64,000 nucleotides of DNA, from assembly GCA_035296325.1 (NCBI GenBank), contig DATHBD010000079.1, positions 1-64,000 of the forward strand, read 5' to 3'. Positions 44,680 to 53,813 of the stretch are shown piece after piece; the first letter of the stretch is position 1, and each line of letters begins with the position of its first letter. The stretch comes from DATHBD01 sp035296325 (GTDB lineage: Bacteria; Actinomycetota; Actinomycetes; Mycobacteriales; Micromonosporaceae). A program made the position numbers and the translations under genes. The notes beneath the pieces are model-generated. The model was not told the DNA's origin. It worked only from the letters and a program-made list of their open reading frames with translations, and did no database searches.

Positions 44680-46083
44680 ATGGCGGACGTACAGACAGAT
44701 GACGAAACCACGCGGGACGGCGAACCGACGCTACGCCGGGTGATGGGCTCCAAGCTGCTGTTGCTCTTCGTGATCGGTGACATCCTCGGCACCGGCGTCT
44801 ACGCGCTGACCGGCAAGGTCGCCGCCGAGGTCGGGGGCGCCGTCTGGCTGCCCTTCCTGACGGCGTTCCTGGTGGCGCTGCTCACCGCGTTCAGTTACCT
44901 GGAGTTGGTGACCAAGTACCCCCGGGCGGCCGGCGCGGCGCTGTACGCGCACAAGGCGTTCGGCGTGCACTTCCTGACGTTCATGGTGACGTTCGCGGTG
45001 ATGTGCTCCGGCCTGACCTCCGCGTCCAGCGCGTCCAAGGCGTTCGCCAGCAACTTCGCCGAGGCGTTCGACATCAGCATCGGGACCGGGATCGGGCTGA
45101 CGGCGGTGGCGCTCGCGTTCATGGCGCTCATCGCGGCGGTCAACTTCCGCGGTGTCGGGGAGAGCGTCAAGGCCAACGTGGTGCTGACCTGTGTCGAGCT
45201 GACCGGTCTGCTGATCGTGATCTGCATCGGGGCGTGGGCGCTCGGCGGCGGCAACGGCGACCTGTCCAGGCTGACCGAGTTCAACGTGCCGGAGGGTGAG
45301 CACGCCTTCTTCTCGGTGACCGCGGCGACGGCCCTGGCGTTCTTCGCCATGGTCGGCTTCGAGGACTCGGTCAACATGGCGGAGGAGACCAAGGACCCGG
45401 TCCGGATCTTTCCCAAGGTCATGCTGACCGGTTTGTGCGTCACCGGGTCGATCTACGTGCTGGTGTCCATCTCGTCGGTCGCCCTGGTGTCGCCGGAGGA
45501 GCTCAGCGAAGGCAACGCTCCGCTGCTCAAGGTGGTCGCCGCCGGGGCGCCGGCGTTCCCCATCGCGATTTTCGCGTTCATCACGATGTTCGCGGTGGCC
45601 AACTCGGCGCTGATCAACATGCTGATGGCGAGCCGGCTCGTGTACGGCATGGCGAACGAGCGGGTGCTGCCGCGCATTTTGGGCCGGGTGCACCGGACCC
45701 GGCGTACCCCGTGGGTCGGCATCGTCTTCACCACCCTCATCGCGTTCGGGCTGATCTGGTTCGCCGACCTCGCCGCGCTGGGCGGCACCACGGCGCTGCT
45801 GCTGCTCCTGGTCTTCACGCTGGTCAACGTCGCCGTGCTGGTGCTGCGCAAGGACCCGGTGGAGCACGACCACTTCCGGGCGCCCACCGCCATCCCGGTC
45901 ATCGCGGCCATCACCTGCGCGTACCTGGCCAGCCCGCTGTCCGGGCGGGCCACCAAGGACTACCAGATCGCCGGCATCCTGCTGGTGATCGGCGTGGTCG
46001 CGTGGGCGGTCACGTACGCGGTGAACCGGTATGTCCTGCACCAGCACACCGAGTTGGACCCGACCCACCTGGAGAAGCGCTGA
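44680..46083 (+). CDS. APC-superfamily amino acid permease
   Basis: 467 residues. ATG 44680 is chosen because GGAGGTG lies 7 nt upstream; ATG 44653 has none. About twelve membrane helices. The first, LLLLFVIGDILGTGVYALTGKVA, carries the unwound GTG substrate motif of APC transporters, and FFAMVGFEDSVNMAEETKDPVR is the helix 6 signature. Probably imports an amino acid in symport with protons; the substrate is not predictable. Confidence 0.9.
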   Translation: MADVQTDDETTRDGEPTLRRVMGSKLLLLFVIGDILGTGVYALTGKVAAEVGGAVWLPFLTAFLVALLTAFSYLELVTKYPRAAGAALYAHKAFGVHFLTFMVTFAVMCSGLTSASSASKAFASNFAEAFDISIGTGIGLTAVALAFMALIAAVNFRGVGESVKANVVLTCVELTGLLIVICIGAWALGGGNGDLSRLTEFNVPEGEHAFFSVTAATALAFFAMVGFEDSVNMAEETKDPVRIFPKVMLTGLCVTGSIYVLVSISSVALVSPEELSEGNAPLLKVVAAGAPAFPIAIFAFITMFAVANSALINMLMASRLVYGMANERVLPRILGRVHRTRRTPWVGIVFTTLIAFGLIWFADLAALGGTTALLLLLVFTLVNVAVLVLRKDPVEHDHFRAPTAIPVIAAITCAYLASPLSGRATKDYQIAGILLVIGVVAWAVTYAVNRYVLHQHTELDPTHLEKR

Positions 46084-46153
46084 GACGAGGGCCGGGTCGG
46101 CGCCCTGTCAAGCCCTCGCCCTGTCAGGCGGTCGGGCAGTCTTGGCAGCTAGG

Positions 46154-46166
46154 TTACTGATAGTAA
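46154..46166 (+). promoter_or_regulatory. Palindrome in the Flp pilin promoter region
   Basis: TTACTGATAGTAA (5-3-5 inverted repeat) lies about 90 bp upstream of the pilin ATG in an AT-richer patch. A possible operator or part of the promoter; no known factor can be named. Confidence 0.35.
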
Positions 46167-46256
46167 TCAGACCGTCACTCCTTCAAGCTGGTACTACGGC
46201 CGCACAGCGTCGTACCTGCCAAGGCCCGGACAGGCCCCACGAAAAGGAGTTGCCCA

Positions 46257-46442
46257 ATGAACGAGCTCATCGCGAGGATTCAGGCCACCTGGGCGACCCG
46301 TGATCAGGGTGCCACCGCAGTCGAGTACGGCCTGATGGTCGCCCTCATCGCGGTCGTCATCGTGTTGGCGGTCGCCACGCTGGGCAGCACGCTCAGCGGC
46401 CTCTTCACCAGCACCGAGAGCGGCATCGACGGCGTCGCGTAA
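46257..46442 (+). CDS. flp: Flp/Fap-type IVb pilin
   Basis: 61 residues, ATG behind AAAAGGAG. The type IVb prepilin signature is clear: a basic/polar leader ending DQG, then ATAVEYGLMVALIAVVIVLA, with cleavage expected after Gly18 and the key Glu at +5. This is the structural subunit of the Tad pilus whose machinery follows. It stands alone with its own terminator, fitting a need for far more pilin than assembly proteins. No prepilin peptidase is encoded in the window. Confidence 0.95.
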   Translation: MNELIARIQATWATRDQGATAVEYGLMVALIAVVIVLAVATLGSTLSGLFTSTESGIDGVA

Positions 46443-46453
46443 CCACAATCCCG

Positions 46454-46486
46454 AAATGGCCGGCCGCATTTCGCGGTCGGCCATTT
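46454..46486 (+). terminator. Terminator of the Flp pilin gene
   Basis: AAATGGCCGGCCGC pairs with GCGGTCGGCCATTT (one wobble) across a 5-nt loop, 11 bp after the stop, followed by TCGTCGT. Confidence 0.88.
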
Positions 46487-46602
46487 TCGTCGTGCGCAGG
46501 CTGTCCCTCGCCGGCATGCGAGCTGGCCACCGAATAGCGCGCGAATACGGTGCTTCATCCGCATGCCGGCGAAGGTCCTCGCGCATCCCGGGCGTGTCGC
46601 AG

Positions 46603-47718
46603 CTAGCCGACCATGTTGACCACGGTCAGCCCGAAGTTCGGGCCCGCGCCGGGGGTACCGGTGCCCAGCCTGGCCGACGTGAAGTATCCGTACAGGCAGC
46701 GTGCTTCGCCGGAGCAGTACGACGTGCCGGTGAGTTTGGACGGCATCGTGGCGCCGCCGGAGAGGCGCCACCCGGTGACCACGAACGAGGCGAACCCGAT
46801 CACGTGATAGCTGGCGTTGGTGCCGGTACCGGTCACCGTGTCGTAGATCGGCAGCGGCACGGCGGTGCCCGCGGTGCGGTACGCGTCCAGTGGCGACTCG
46901 CACCCGTGCGAGTTGTTGCCGGTGGCCGAGTCCCAGGTGGTCGGCACCGTCGCGAAGGCGTTGCAGGCCTTGGCATCCGTGGTGAGGTAGCCGAACCCGC
47001 CGGGAGCGGTCTTGCCGCCGGCGGACTTGGGGCAGGACCCGGCTGCGGGGTCGAGCGTCTGCGGGTCGTGCAGGTAGACGATGCTCTCGTCGGTCGGGAG
47101 GTCGACTCCGCTGCTGGTCAGCCAGTTCCAGTTGCACTCCGACACGCCGATCGCGATCCCTGAGGCGCCGGTCGGTGCGCCCCACGCCGCTCGCGCGCAA
47201 GCGCCGACCTCCGTCCCCTCGTACCCCTCGTTGCCTGCCATCGCGTGGGCGAACGCCGGCGGGAACAGGGTCGCCCCGTCGGCGAGCTGGGTGGCGGTGT
47301 GCACCTCCACATACGGGATGTCGGCAGCCGGGATCCCGATACAGGCGGTGCGGTTGGTGGGCTGCGCCGGGCAGGTGCCGAAGCCGAGGTCCTGCTCGCT
47401 GCCGCAGATCATGGCGATGCCGGCCCGGCCGTCCTTGGCGTTGCGGTTGGCGTACTCCTCTGCCGTCGCCTGGGCCTCGTCGGCGCAGAGGGTTGGCGCG
47501 GTCGCACACCGGCGGCCGATCGCGAGGGCTGCCGCATCGGCGCCGCTCTGCAGCTCTTCGCGCTCGACGTAGAGCCGGCCGACGTCCACCACCAGCGCGG
47601 TGGCGCCGAGCAGGACGCCGCCGCCCAGGACGACGGCGAGCAGGGCGGTTGTCACGCCGCGGTCGTCGCCGATCCGGTCACGCCACCGCCACCGCGGGGT
47701 CCGCTGTGTCTCGCTCAC
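46603..47718 (-). CDS. TadG-like pseudopilin-type protein
   Basis: 371 residues from a GTG at 47718. DDRGVTTALLAVVLGGGVLLGATALVVDVGRLYVEREELQSGADAAALAIG (about 18-68) is the TadG/TadE-G N-terminal membrane segment. The remaining 300 residues are extracytoplasmic, Cys-rich (CPKS, CLYG, CNWNW and others) and of unknown fold. It lies on the opposite strand, divergent from tadE, unlike the usual co-linear order. The protein probably decorates or anchors the Tad pilus. Confidence 0.75.
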   Translation of the reverse strand: MSETQRTPRWRWRDRIGDDRGVTTALLAVVLGGGVLLGATALVVDVGRLYVEREELQSGADAAALAIGRRCATAPTLCADEAQATAEEYANRNAKDGRAGIAMICGSEQDLGFGTCPAQPTNRTACIGIPAADIPYVEVHTATQLADGATLFPPAFAHAMAGNEGYEGTEVGACARAAWGAPTGASGIAIGVSECNWNWLTSSGVDLPTDESIVYLHDPQTLDPAAGSCPKSAGGKTAPGGFGYLTTDAKACNAFATVPTTWDSATGNNSHGCESPLDAYRTAGTAVPLPIYDTVTGTGTNASYHVIGFASFVVTGWRLSGGATMPSKLTGTSYCSGEARCLYGYFTSARLGTGTPGAGPNFGLTVVNMVG

Positions 47719-47816
47719 GCGCCCGACCTGCTCTCGTTGTCGCGGACACCCGGTGGCGTACGCCCACCCCGATGGTGCGCCATCAGGAGGCGCGGGGGCG
47801 TCGGGTATCTGAACAC

Positions 47817-47826
47817 AATACGTATT
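47817..47826. promoter_or_regulatory. AATACGTATT palindrome between tadG-like and tadE
   Basis: A 10-bp perfect palindrome inside an AT-rich island of the 192-bp divergent promoter region. A candidate operator or overlapping -10 region. Confidence 0.35.
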
Positions 47827-47910
47827 CGATTGATTGCACTCAGCTAGGAAGCTGCGTGGTCGATCGGACGACGACCCATCCGTACGATCCGAGGCGAGCC
47901 GGGGGCTGAC

Positions 47911-48336
47911 ATGCGTGGACTGAGCGCCGGCAACCGGCGCGGGCGCAGGCGCGGGCGTGGGGACCGGGGAGCGGCCGCGGTGGAGTTGGCCCTGACGCTG
48001 CCCCTGCTGTTGTTGATCGTCTGCGGGATCATCGATTTCGGGCGGATGTTCAACGCCCAGATCACCCTGACCGAAGCCGCCCGGGAGGGCGCCCGCGCCG
48101 CCGCGGTCAGCGGTACCGCCGCCGCGGTGAAGAAGCGGGTCGACCTGGCCACCAGCGGTGTGCCCGGAGTCCAGCCGCCGGCCACCACGTTCTGTAGCCC
48201 GACGAGGAGCGAGGCGGAGGTCGATCTCACGTACAACTTCTCGTACGTGACGCCCTTCGCCATGATCGCCGGCATGTTCGGCGACGGGCCGGACGGCACG
48301 GTGGTGCTCACCGCGACGGGCGTTATGTCCTGCTGA
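47911..48336 (+). CDS. tadE: TadE-family pilus assembly protein
   Basis: 141 residues. After a very basic N-terminus (RRGRRRGRGDRG) comes AAAVELALTLPLLLLIVCGIIDFGRMFNAQITLTEAAREGARAAAV, the TadE signature of a prepilin-like cleavage site, hydrophobic helix and conserved FGR. The short C-terminal part is extracytoplasmic with two Cys. It starts the plus-strand tad assembly group (47911-54731). Confidence 0.92.
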   Translation: MRGLSAGNRRGRRRGRGDRGAAAVELALTLPLLLLIVCGIIDFGRMFNAQITLTEAAREGARAAAVSGTAAAVKKRVDLATSGVPGVQPPATTFCSPTRSEAEVDLTYNFSYVTPFAMIAGMFGDGPDGTVVLTATGVMSC

Positions 48337-48433
48337 CCGGCGCTCTGCGCGGCAACTGGCGGAAATCCTCAAGCCGGGGCGGTGCCGTCCGATCAGGTTG
48401 GTGGACAACTCTGACAGGCAGGAAGTACCCCGG

Positions 48434-49237
48434 ATGAAGCGCAGCGTCGTTGCCGTCGTGGTCGCCGCCGTGCTGGCCGTCATCGGATGCGGAGCGGTCC
48501 TGCTCTACGTCGGCAGCGCGGATGCCCGGGCACTGAAGGGCCAGCGCGCCGTCAGTGTGCTGCTGGCCACGAAGCGCATCCCGGCCGGCACCACCGGTGC
48601 CGAGGTGCGCGCCGGCAAGTACCTCGAGTCGGCGACCCTGCCGGCCACCTCGGTGCCGAGGGATGCGATGACCAAGGTCGAGGCGGACCTGGACGCCCTC
48701 GTCCTCACCGCCGACGTGCAGCCGCGGCAGGTGCTGCTGCGGGGAGCCTTCGAGGAGGACACCAACCTCACCGGCGGGCTCGCCATCCCGGACGGCAAGA
48801 TCGCCGTGACGATCGAGGTGCCGGGCGGTGCCGCGCTGCAGTTCATCCGACCCGGGTCGAAGGTCGTCGTCTTCGACACCTTCAGCTCCGAAGACGGCAA
48901 ACGTACCCCCGCCGGCGACCGGCTCGCGTTCATCCGTGGAACCAACCACACGACCCGGGTGCTGCTGCCACGCGTGGAGGTGATCGCGGTCGGGCTACCC
49001 GGGGAGGCGACCGCCGCGACCTCGACGGGCAAGGTCGTCAAGGCGGCGCCGGCCGAAGGAGAGAAGGAGGAGAAGCCGGCCAAGGGCACCGCCGCGGTGA
49101 CCGTCGCGGTGTCCCAGGGTGAGGCGGAGCGCCTGGTCCACGGCGCGCAGACCGGCACCCTCTTCGTCGCGGTCGTCGACGACACCTCCGACGTGCGCCC
49201 CGGCCCCGGCGTCGACAACAACTCGTTGTTCCAGTAG
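48434..49237 (+). CDS. cpaB: Flp pilus assembly protein CpaB/RcpC
   Basis: 267 residues; the ATG at 48434 follows AGGAAG. One N-terminal membrane anchor (VVAVVVAAVLAVIGCGAVLLYV), a SAF-like domain (about 35-100: VLLATKRIPAGTTGAEVRAGKYLE) and a CpaB C-terminal beta domain with an inserted Lys/Glu-rich loop (GEKEEKPAKG). In diderms it meets the secretin CpaC; no secretin gene is here, as expected in a monoderm. Confidence 0.88.
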   Translation: MKRSVVAVVVAAVLAVIGCGAVLLYVGSADARALKGQRAVSVLLATKRIPAGTTGAEVRAGKYLESATLPATSVPRDAMTKVEADLDALVLTADVQPRQVLLRGAFEEDTNLTGGLAIPDGKIAVTIEVPGGAALQFIRPGSKVVVFDTFSSEDGKRTPAGDRLAFIRGTNHTTRVLLPRVEVIAVGLPGEATAATSTGKVVKAAPAEGEKEEKPAKGTAAVTVAVSQGEAERLVHGAQTGTLFVAVVDDTSDVRPGPGVDNNSLFQ

Positions 49238-49257
49238 TGGCAGGCGGAGCACATCCC

Positions 49258-50445
49258 ATGTCGCTCTACTACGAACCCAACCCGGAACGGGTCCGGTCGA
49301 TCGTGTCGGCCCTGGGCGTCGCGTCGCGCGCCGCGGAAAGCCTCACCGAGCTGAGCCACATGGTGACCGTGGACCGTGCCGTGCAGTTGGTGGTGCTCGG
49401 CTCGGGGGTGAGCATGCCGGACGCGTTGGCGTTCGCCCGACAGCAGCGCCTGGCCCGCCCGTCGCTTGGTGTGGTCCTGCTCCGCGAGGGGATCGATGTC
49501 GCGGTCCTGGCCGAGGCGATCCGCGCCGGTGTCCGGGAGGTGGTCAACGCCGCTGATGGCGAGGCCCTGGAAGCCGCCTGTACCCGCTCGCTGGACGTGT
49601 CCCGCCAACTCGGTGGGGGCGTGGGCACCGAGGTGTCGATCGGCACGGACTGCAAGCTGATCACCGTCTTCGCCGGCAAGGGCGGCTGCGGCAAGAGCAC
49701 GATGTCGACGAACCTCGCGGTGGCGCTCAACGCCGGTGGAACCCGCCGGGTCCTGCTCATCGACCTGGACCTGTCGTTCGGCGATGTCGCGATCATGCTC
49801 CAGCTGGCACCTGAGCGGAGCATGGTGGACGCCGTGGGGATGGCCGGGCGGCTCGACGAGACCGGGCTGCGGTCGCTCCTCACGCCGTTCCTTCCCGGGC
49901 TGGACACGCTCGTCGCGCCGTCCGGGCCCGCCGACGGCGAGCGGGTCACCCGCGACCTGGTCACCGAGATCCTGCGGGTGGCGCGGCGGTCGTTCGACTA
50001 CATCGTCGTGGACACCCCGCCGTTCTTCTCCGACCAGGTCCTGGCCGCGATGGACGTGTCGAATTTCTTCGTGCTGCTGACCACCCCGGACATTCCGTCG
50101 CTGAAGAACCTGCGGCTCACCCTGGACATGTTCGACCTGCTGGAGTACGGCCAGGACCAGCGCATCATCGTGCTCAACCGGTCCGACTCCCGGGTGGGAC
50201 CCACCAAGGCCGACATCGAACGCGTCGTCCGGTCGCCGATCAAGGGATACGTGCCGTCCACCCGGGACGTTCCGGTGTCGATCAACAGGGGCGTGCCGCT
50301 GATGCTCCAGGACCCCGACCACCCGGTCAGCCGCGCCATCCGGGAGATCGGGGAAACGCAGCTGGGCGCGACCCCGGCCCCGGAGCGGTCGGTCGCCCAG
50401 CCGGCGGCGTCGAAGCGCTCCTTCTCCCTTCGATTTGGGCGGTAG
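49258..50445 (+). CDS. cpaE: CpaE/TadZ-like ATPase
   Basis: 395 residues. ATG 49258 has GGCGGAG about 8 nt upstream and is preferred to GTG 49237. N-terminal receiver-like domain (about 1-120, without obvious phospho-Asp cluster) and C-terminal ParA/MinD-type ATPase (about 130-360) with the deviant Walker A KGGCGKST near 141-148, IDLDLSFGDVAIML and VVDTPPFFSD. Localises the Tad machine. Stop and next ATG are 2 bp apart. Confidence 0.9.
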   Translation: MSLYYEPNPERVRSIVSALGVASRAAESLTELSHMVTVDRAVQLVVLGSGVSMPDALAFARQQRLARPSLGVVLLREGIDVAVLAEAIRAGVREVVNAADGEALEAACTRSLDVSRQLGGGVGTEVSIGTDCKLITVFAGKGGCGKSTMSTNLAVALNAGGTRRVLLIDLDLSFGDVAIMLQLAPERSMVDAVGMAGRLDETGLRSLLTPFLPGLDTLVAPSGPADGERVTRDLVTEILRVARRSFDYIVVDTPPFFSDQVLAAMDVSNFFVLLTTPDIPSLKNLRLTLDMFDLLEYGQDQRIIVLNRSDSRVGPTKADIERVVRSPIKGYVPSTRDVPVSINRGVPLMLQDPDHPVSRAIREIGETQLGATPAPERSVAQPAASKRSFSLRFGR

Positions 50446-50447
50446 CC

Positions 50448-51869
50448 ATGGGCCTCACCGATCGACTCAACACCCGGCGCCCGGCAGCGGAGCCCGACCC
50501 GGAGCCGGGCGGCCCGCCCGCCGAACCCGTGCCGGCGGCCGAACCGGCCCGGGCGAACGACCGGTACCGCGGTCCCGGCAAGGCCACGGCCGACCCGGTC
50601 ATCCAGGTTCGTAAGCGGCTGCACAAGATGCTGCTGGAGACGCTCGGACCGAAGATGTACGAGTCCATGGGCGGCGACGAGGACCTGGAGAAGACGGTCC
50701 GGGAAACCATCGCCACGCTGCTCGCCCGCGACGACACTCCGCTGGCCGGCGCCGACCGGGCCCGGGTGGCGCAGGAGGCGGTCGACGAGGTGATCGGCCA
50801 CGGGCCGATCGAGCCGCTGCTGCGCGATCCCGCGGTCAGCGAGATCATGGTCAACGGCCCGAACCGGATCTTCGTGGAGCGTGGCGGTCGGCTGACCCAG
50901 GTCGACGCGGAGTTCGCCGACGAGGCGCACCTGCGCCGGGTCATCGACCGGATCGTCTCGCGGATCGGCCGCCGGGTGGACGAGGCGAGCCCGATGGTCG
51001 ACGCCCGGCTTCCCGACGGCAGCCGGGTGAACGCTGTGGTCCCGCCGGTCGCCCTGGACGGCTCCACGCTCACCATCCGGAAGTTCGCCGTCGAAGCGCT
51101 CACCGTGGCGGACCTGATCTCGTTCGGCACCCTCACCCCGCAGACCGCGGAACTGCTGGAGGCCTGCGTACGGGGCCGGCTGGACATCGTGGTCAGTGGC
51201 GGCACCGGCTCGGGAAAGACCACCACCCTCAACATCCTGTCCAGCTTCATCCCGCGGGACGAGCGGGTGATTACCGTGGAGGACGCCGCCGAACTGCAGC
51301 TCAACCAGGAGCACGTGGTGCGCCTGGAGTCCCGCCCGGCCAACGTCGAGGGCCGGGGCGAGGTCAGCATCCGCGACCTGGTGCGCAACACGTTGCGGAT
51401 GCGCCCGGACCGGATCGTGGTGGGCGAGGTCCGCGACGGCGCGGCGCTGGACATGCTCCAGGCCATGAACACCGGCCACGACGGATCGCTGACCACCGTG
51501 CACGCCAACCGACCCCGGGACAGCATCGCCCGGCTGGAGACGATGGTGCTGATGGCCGGCATGGACCTGCCCATCCGCGCCATCCGGGAGCAGATCGCGT
51601 CCGCGGTCGACCTGATCATCCAGGTGTCCAGGCTCAAGGACGGCAGCCGTCGGATCACCCACATCACCGAGGTGATCGGCATGGAGGGCGAAGTCGTGAC
51701 GTTGCAGGACATCTTCGTCCTGGATCTCAAGGCCGGCTTCGACGACAACGGGCGGATCAAGGGCACCCTCAACGCCACCGGCCTGCGCCCCCGCTTCCTC
51801 GACGAACTGGCCGACCACGGCGTCACCGTGCCGGTGGAGACGTTCATGATGCCGACCGGGCGGTGGTGA
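50448..51869 (+). CDS. cpaF: Tad pilus assembly ATPase CpaF/TadA
   Basis: 473 residues from an ATG at 50448. Pro/Ala-rich N-terminus, then a GspE-like secretion ATPase. The N-domain has VINGPNRIF-type sequence (EIMVNGPNRIFVERGG), and the catalytic domain Walker A GGTGSGKTT (about 251-259), Asp box VITVEDAAELQL, Walker B RMRPDRIVVGEVRDGAAL and His box TGHDGSLTTVHANRP. Powers pilin polymerisation with the TadB/TadC platform encoded next. Confidence 0.95.
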   Translation: MGLTDRLNTRRPAAEPDPEPGGPPAEPVPAAEPARANDRYRGPGKATADPVIQVRKRLHKMLLETLGPKMYESMGGDEDLEKTVRETIATLLARDDTPLAGADRARVAQEAVDEVIGHGPIEPLLRDPAVSEIMVNGPNRIFVERGGRLTQVDAEFADEAHLRRVIDRIVSRIGRRVDEASPMVDARLPDGSRVNAVVPPVALDGSTLTIRKFAVEALTVADLISFGTLTPQTAELLEACVRGRLDIVVSGGTGSGKTTTLNILSSFIPRDERVITVEDAAELQLNQEHVVRLESRPANVEGRGEVSIRDLVRNTLRMRPDRIVVGEVRDGAALDMLQAMNTGHDGSLTTVHANRPRDSIARLETMVLMAGMDLPIRAIREQIASAVDLIIQVSRLKDGSRRITHITEVIGMEGEVVTLQDIFVLDLKAGFDDNGRIKGTLNATGLRPRFLDELADHGVTVPVETFMMPTGRW

Positions 51870-51874
51870 GGGCC

Positions 51875-53812
51875 ATGGGTACCGTCGCGCGCTGGGCCGC
51901 CGCTGTCGTCGTGTGCTGCGGGGTCGGGCTGAGCCTGCCCGCGCCGGCCGGTGCCGAGCCGGATGCCGATCTCATCATCTCCGGCACCCAGGTCACGCCC
52001 GGCGAGGTGCGCTTCTTCCTCTCCACGCGGGGACTTCCGCTGGGCGTCGTGGCCGACCAGGTGGCGCTGAGCGCCGGGCTGCGGGTGGAGGCCGGCGGCG
52101 CCGCCCTGCCGTCCAAAGTGGAGACGGTCACTTCGGACGCCCGGCTGGCGCCGTCGCGGGCGGTGGCACTCGTGATCGACACCAGCGGCTCGATGGCCGG
52201 GCCGGCCATCGAGGCCGCGCGGGCGGCCGCCCTGCAGTACGCGGAAAGCCTCTCGTCGGATGTCGCGCTGGGCCTCGTCGCGTTCTCGGACCGGCCGGCC
52301 ACACTGCTGGCGCCGAGCACCGACCGGTCGGCATTTCGCGCCGCCGTCGCCGGCCTGGTGGCCAGCGGCGCCACCGCGCTGTACGACGGCGTGATCGCCG
52401 GTGCCGCGCTGCTCGGTGACGAGTACGCCGAGCGCCGCGTGGTGGTTTTGTCCGACGGTGCGGACACCGTGTCGACCCGGTCCGGTGAGGCCGCCGCGAC
52501 GGTACTCCAGACCGGTGACCTCACGCTCGACCTCGTCGCGTTCGGGCCGGCCGCCGCCGGACCCCTGGTGGCCGCCCTGGCAACCGGGTCGGGTGGGCAG
52601 CTCCTCGCCGCCGCGGACGCAGCCGCGCTGAAGAGCGCGTTCCAGACCCTGGCCGCCGGGCTGTCCGCACCGGTCCTCGTCACGGTGACCGTGCCGGGCG
52701 AGATGGCCGGCCGCAGTGTCGAGATGAACCTCGCGGTGGATCTCGGCGGCGCGTCCACGACCGCGTCGTTCCCGGTCCGGTTCGCCGTCGACACCGGCTC
52801 CGCGGGCAGCGGGCTGGCGACCGTACCCACCCCGACCCGGCCGGCCAGCCTGCTGCTGGTGGCCTGTATCGGGCTCGGTGGCGCAGTGCTGATCGCCGCG
52901 TCGTACGGCATGTACATGCTGCTCGGCCGGATCACTGTCCGGCGGCGGCTACGTGAACTCTCGGCATTCAGCGCGGATCGCCTGCCGAGTGCGCTGGCCG
53001 AGGCGCACGAGAGCGGGTTCCTGCGGGCCGCCCTCGCGCTCTCCGAACGTGCGGTGCAGCGGCCGGGGTTGAAGAGCCGGATCGAGATCGGGTTGGAACG
53101 GGCCGCCATCGACCTGCTCCCGGCGGAGTGGATGCTGCTGCGCGCCGCGGTCAGTGTCACCGTCGCCGCCGTGCTGGCGCTGCTGCTGCCGTGGTGGCTC
53201 GGGATCCTGATCGGGCTGCCCGCGGGCTGGCTGCTCACGCTGCTGTACCGGAAGGTGAAGGCCAGCCGGCGGGCCGCGAAGTTCGCCGATCTGCTGCCCG
53301 ACGCGCTGCACCTGATGGTCGGGGCGCTGCGCTCCGGGTTTTCCCTGGCGCAGGCGATCGACGCCATGGTGCGGGAGGGGCCGGACCCGGTGGCGGGCGA
53401 GTTCGCGCGGGCCGTCGCGGAGACCCGGCTGGGCGGCGACCTGGAGACCGCGTTGGAGGGCATCGCCGACCGCAACAGCAACCGGGACCTGTTGTGGCTG
53501 GTCATGGCGGTTCGGATTCAGCGCGAGGTGGGCGGGAACCTCTCCGAGGTGCTGCAGACCGCGGTGGAGACGATGCGCGAGCGCGGACGGCTGCGCCGCC
53601 ACGTCCGGGGCCTGTCCGCCGAGGGCCGGCTCTCCGCGTACATCCTGGTTGGGATGCCGTTGATCCTCGCCGCCTGGCTCTTCATGTTCCGGATGGACTA
53701 CGTGCGGCCCCTGGTGACCGAGCCGATCGGCCTGGTCATGCTGGGCACCGCCGCCCTGATGCTGGTGGTCGGCGCGTTCTGGATGAGCCGCGTCGTCACC
53801 GTGGACGTGTGA
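51875..53812 (+). CDS. VWA domain fused to a TadB-like secretion platform protein
   Basis: 645 residues from ATG 51875 (GGTGAGGG before it; GTG 51863 overlaps the cpaF stop). Signal-like N-terminus ending APAGA, an extracytoplasmic von Willebrand A domain (about 80-260) with MIDAS DTSGS and a later DGADT, a beta segment, TM (about 324-350), then the T2SS-F/TadB cytoplasmic and membrane portion (about 390-640: LPDALHLMVGALRSGFSLAQAID, LEGIADRN...LLWLVMAVRIQREVGGNLSEVL). Normally TadB lacks the VWA part. This fused form may link pilus assembly with an external ligand or metal-dependent adhesion domain. Confidence 0.88.
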   Translation: MGTVARWAAAVVVCCGVGLSLPAPAGAEPDADLIISGTQVTPGEVRFFLSTRGLPLGVVADQVALSAGLRVEAGGAALPSKVETVTSDARLAPSRAVALVIDTSGSMAGPAIEAARAAALQYAESLSSDVALGLVAFSDRPATLLAPSTDRSAFRAAVAGLVASGATALYDGVIAGAALLGDEYAERRVVVLSDGADTVSTRSGEAAATVLQTGDLTLDLVAFGPAAAGPLVAALATGSGGQLLAAADAAALKSAFQTLAAGLSAPVLVTVTVPGEMAGRSVEMNLAVDLGGASTTASFPVRFAVDTGSAGSGLATVPTPTRPASLLLVACIGLGGAVLIAASYGMYMLLGRITVRRRLRELSAFSADRLPSALAEAHESGFLRAALALSERAVQRPGLKSRIEIGLERAAIDLLPAEWMLLRAAVSVTVAAVLALLLPWWLGILIGLPAGWLLTLLYRKVKASRRAAKFADLLPDALHLMVGALRSGFSLAQAIDAMVREGPDPVAGEFARAVAETRLGGDLETALEGIADRNSNRDLLWLVMAVRIQREVGGNLSEVLQTAVETMRERGRLRRHVRGLSAEGRLSAYILVGMPLILAAWLFMFRMDYVRPLVTEPIGLVMLGTAALMLVVGAFWMSRVVTVDV

Positions 53813-53813
53813 C

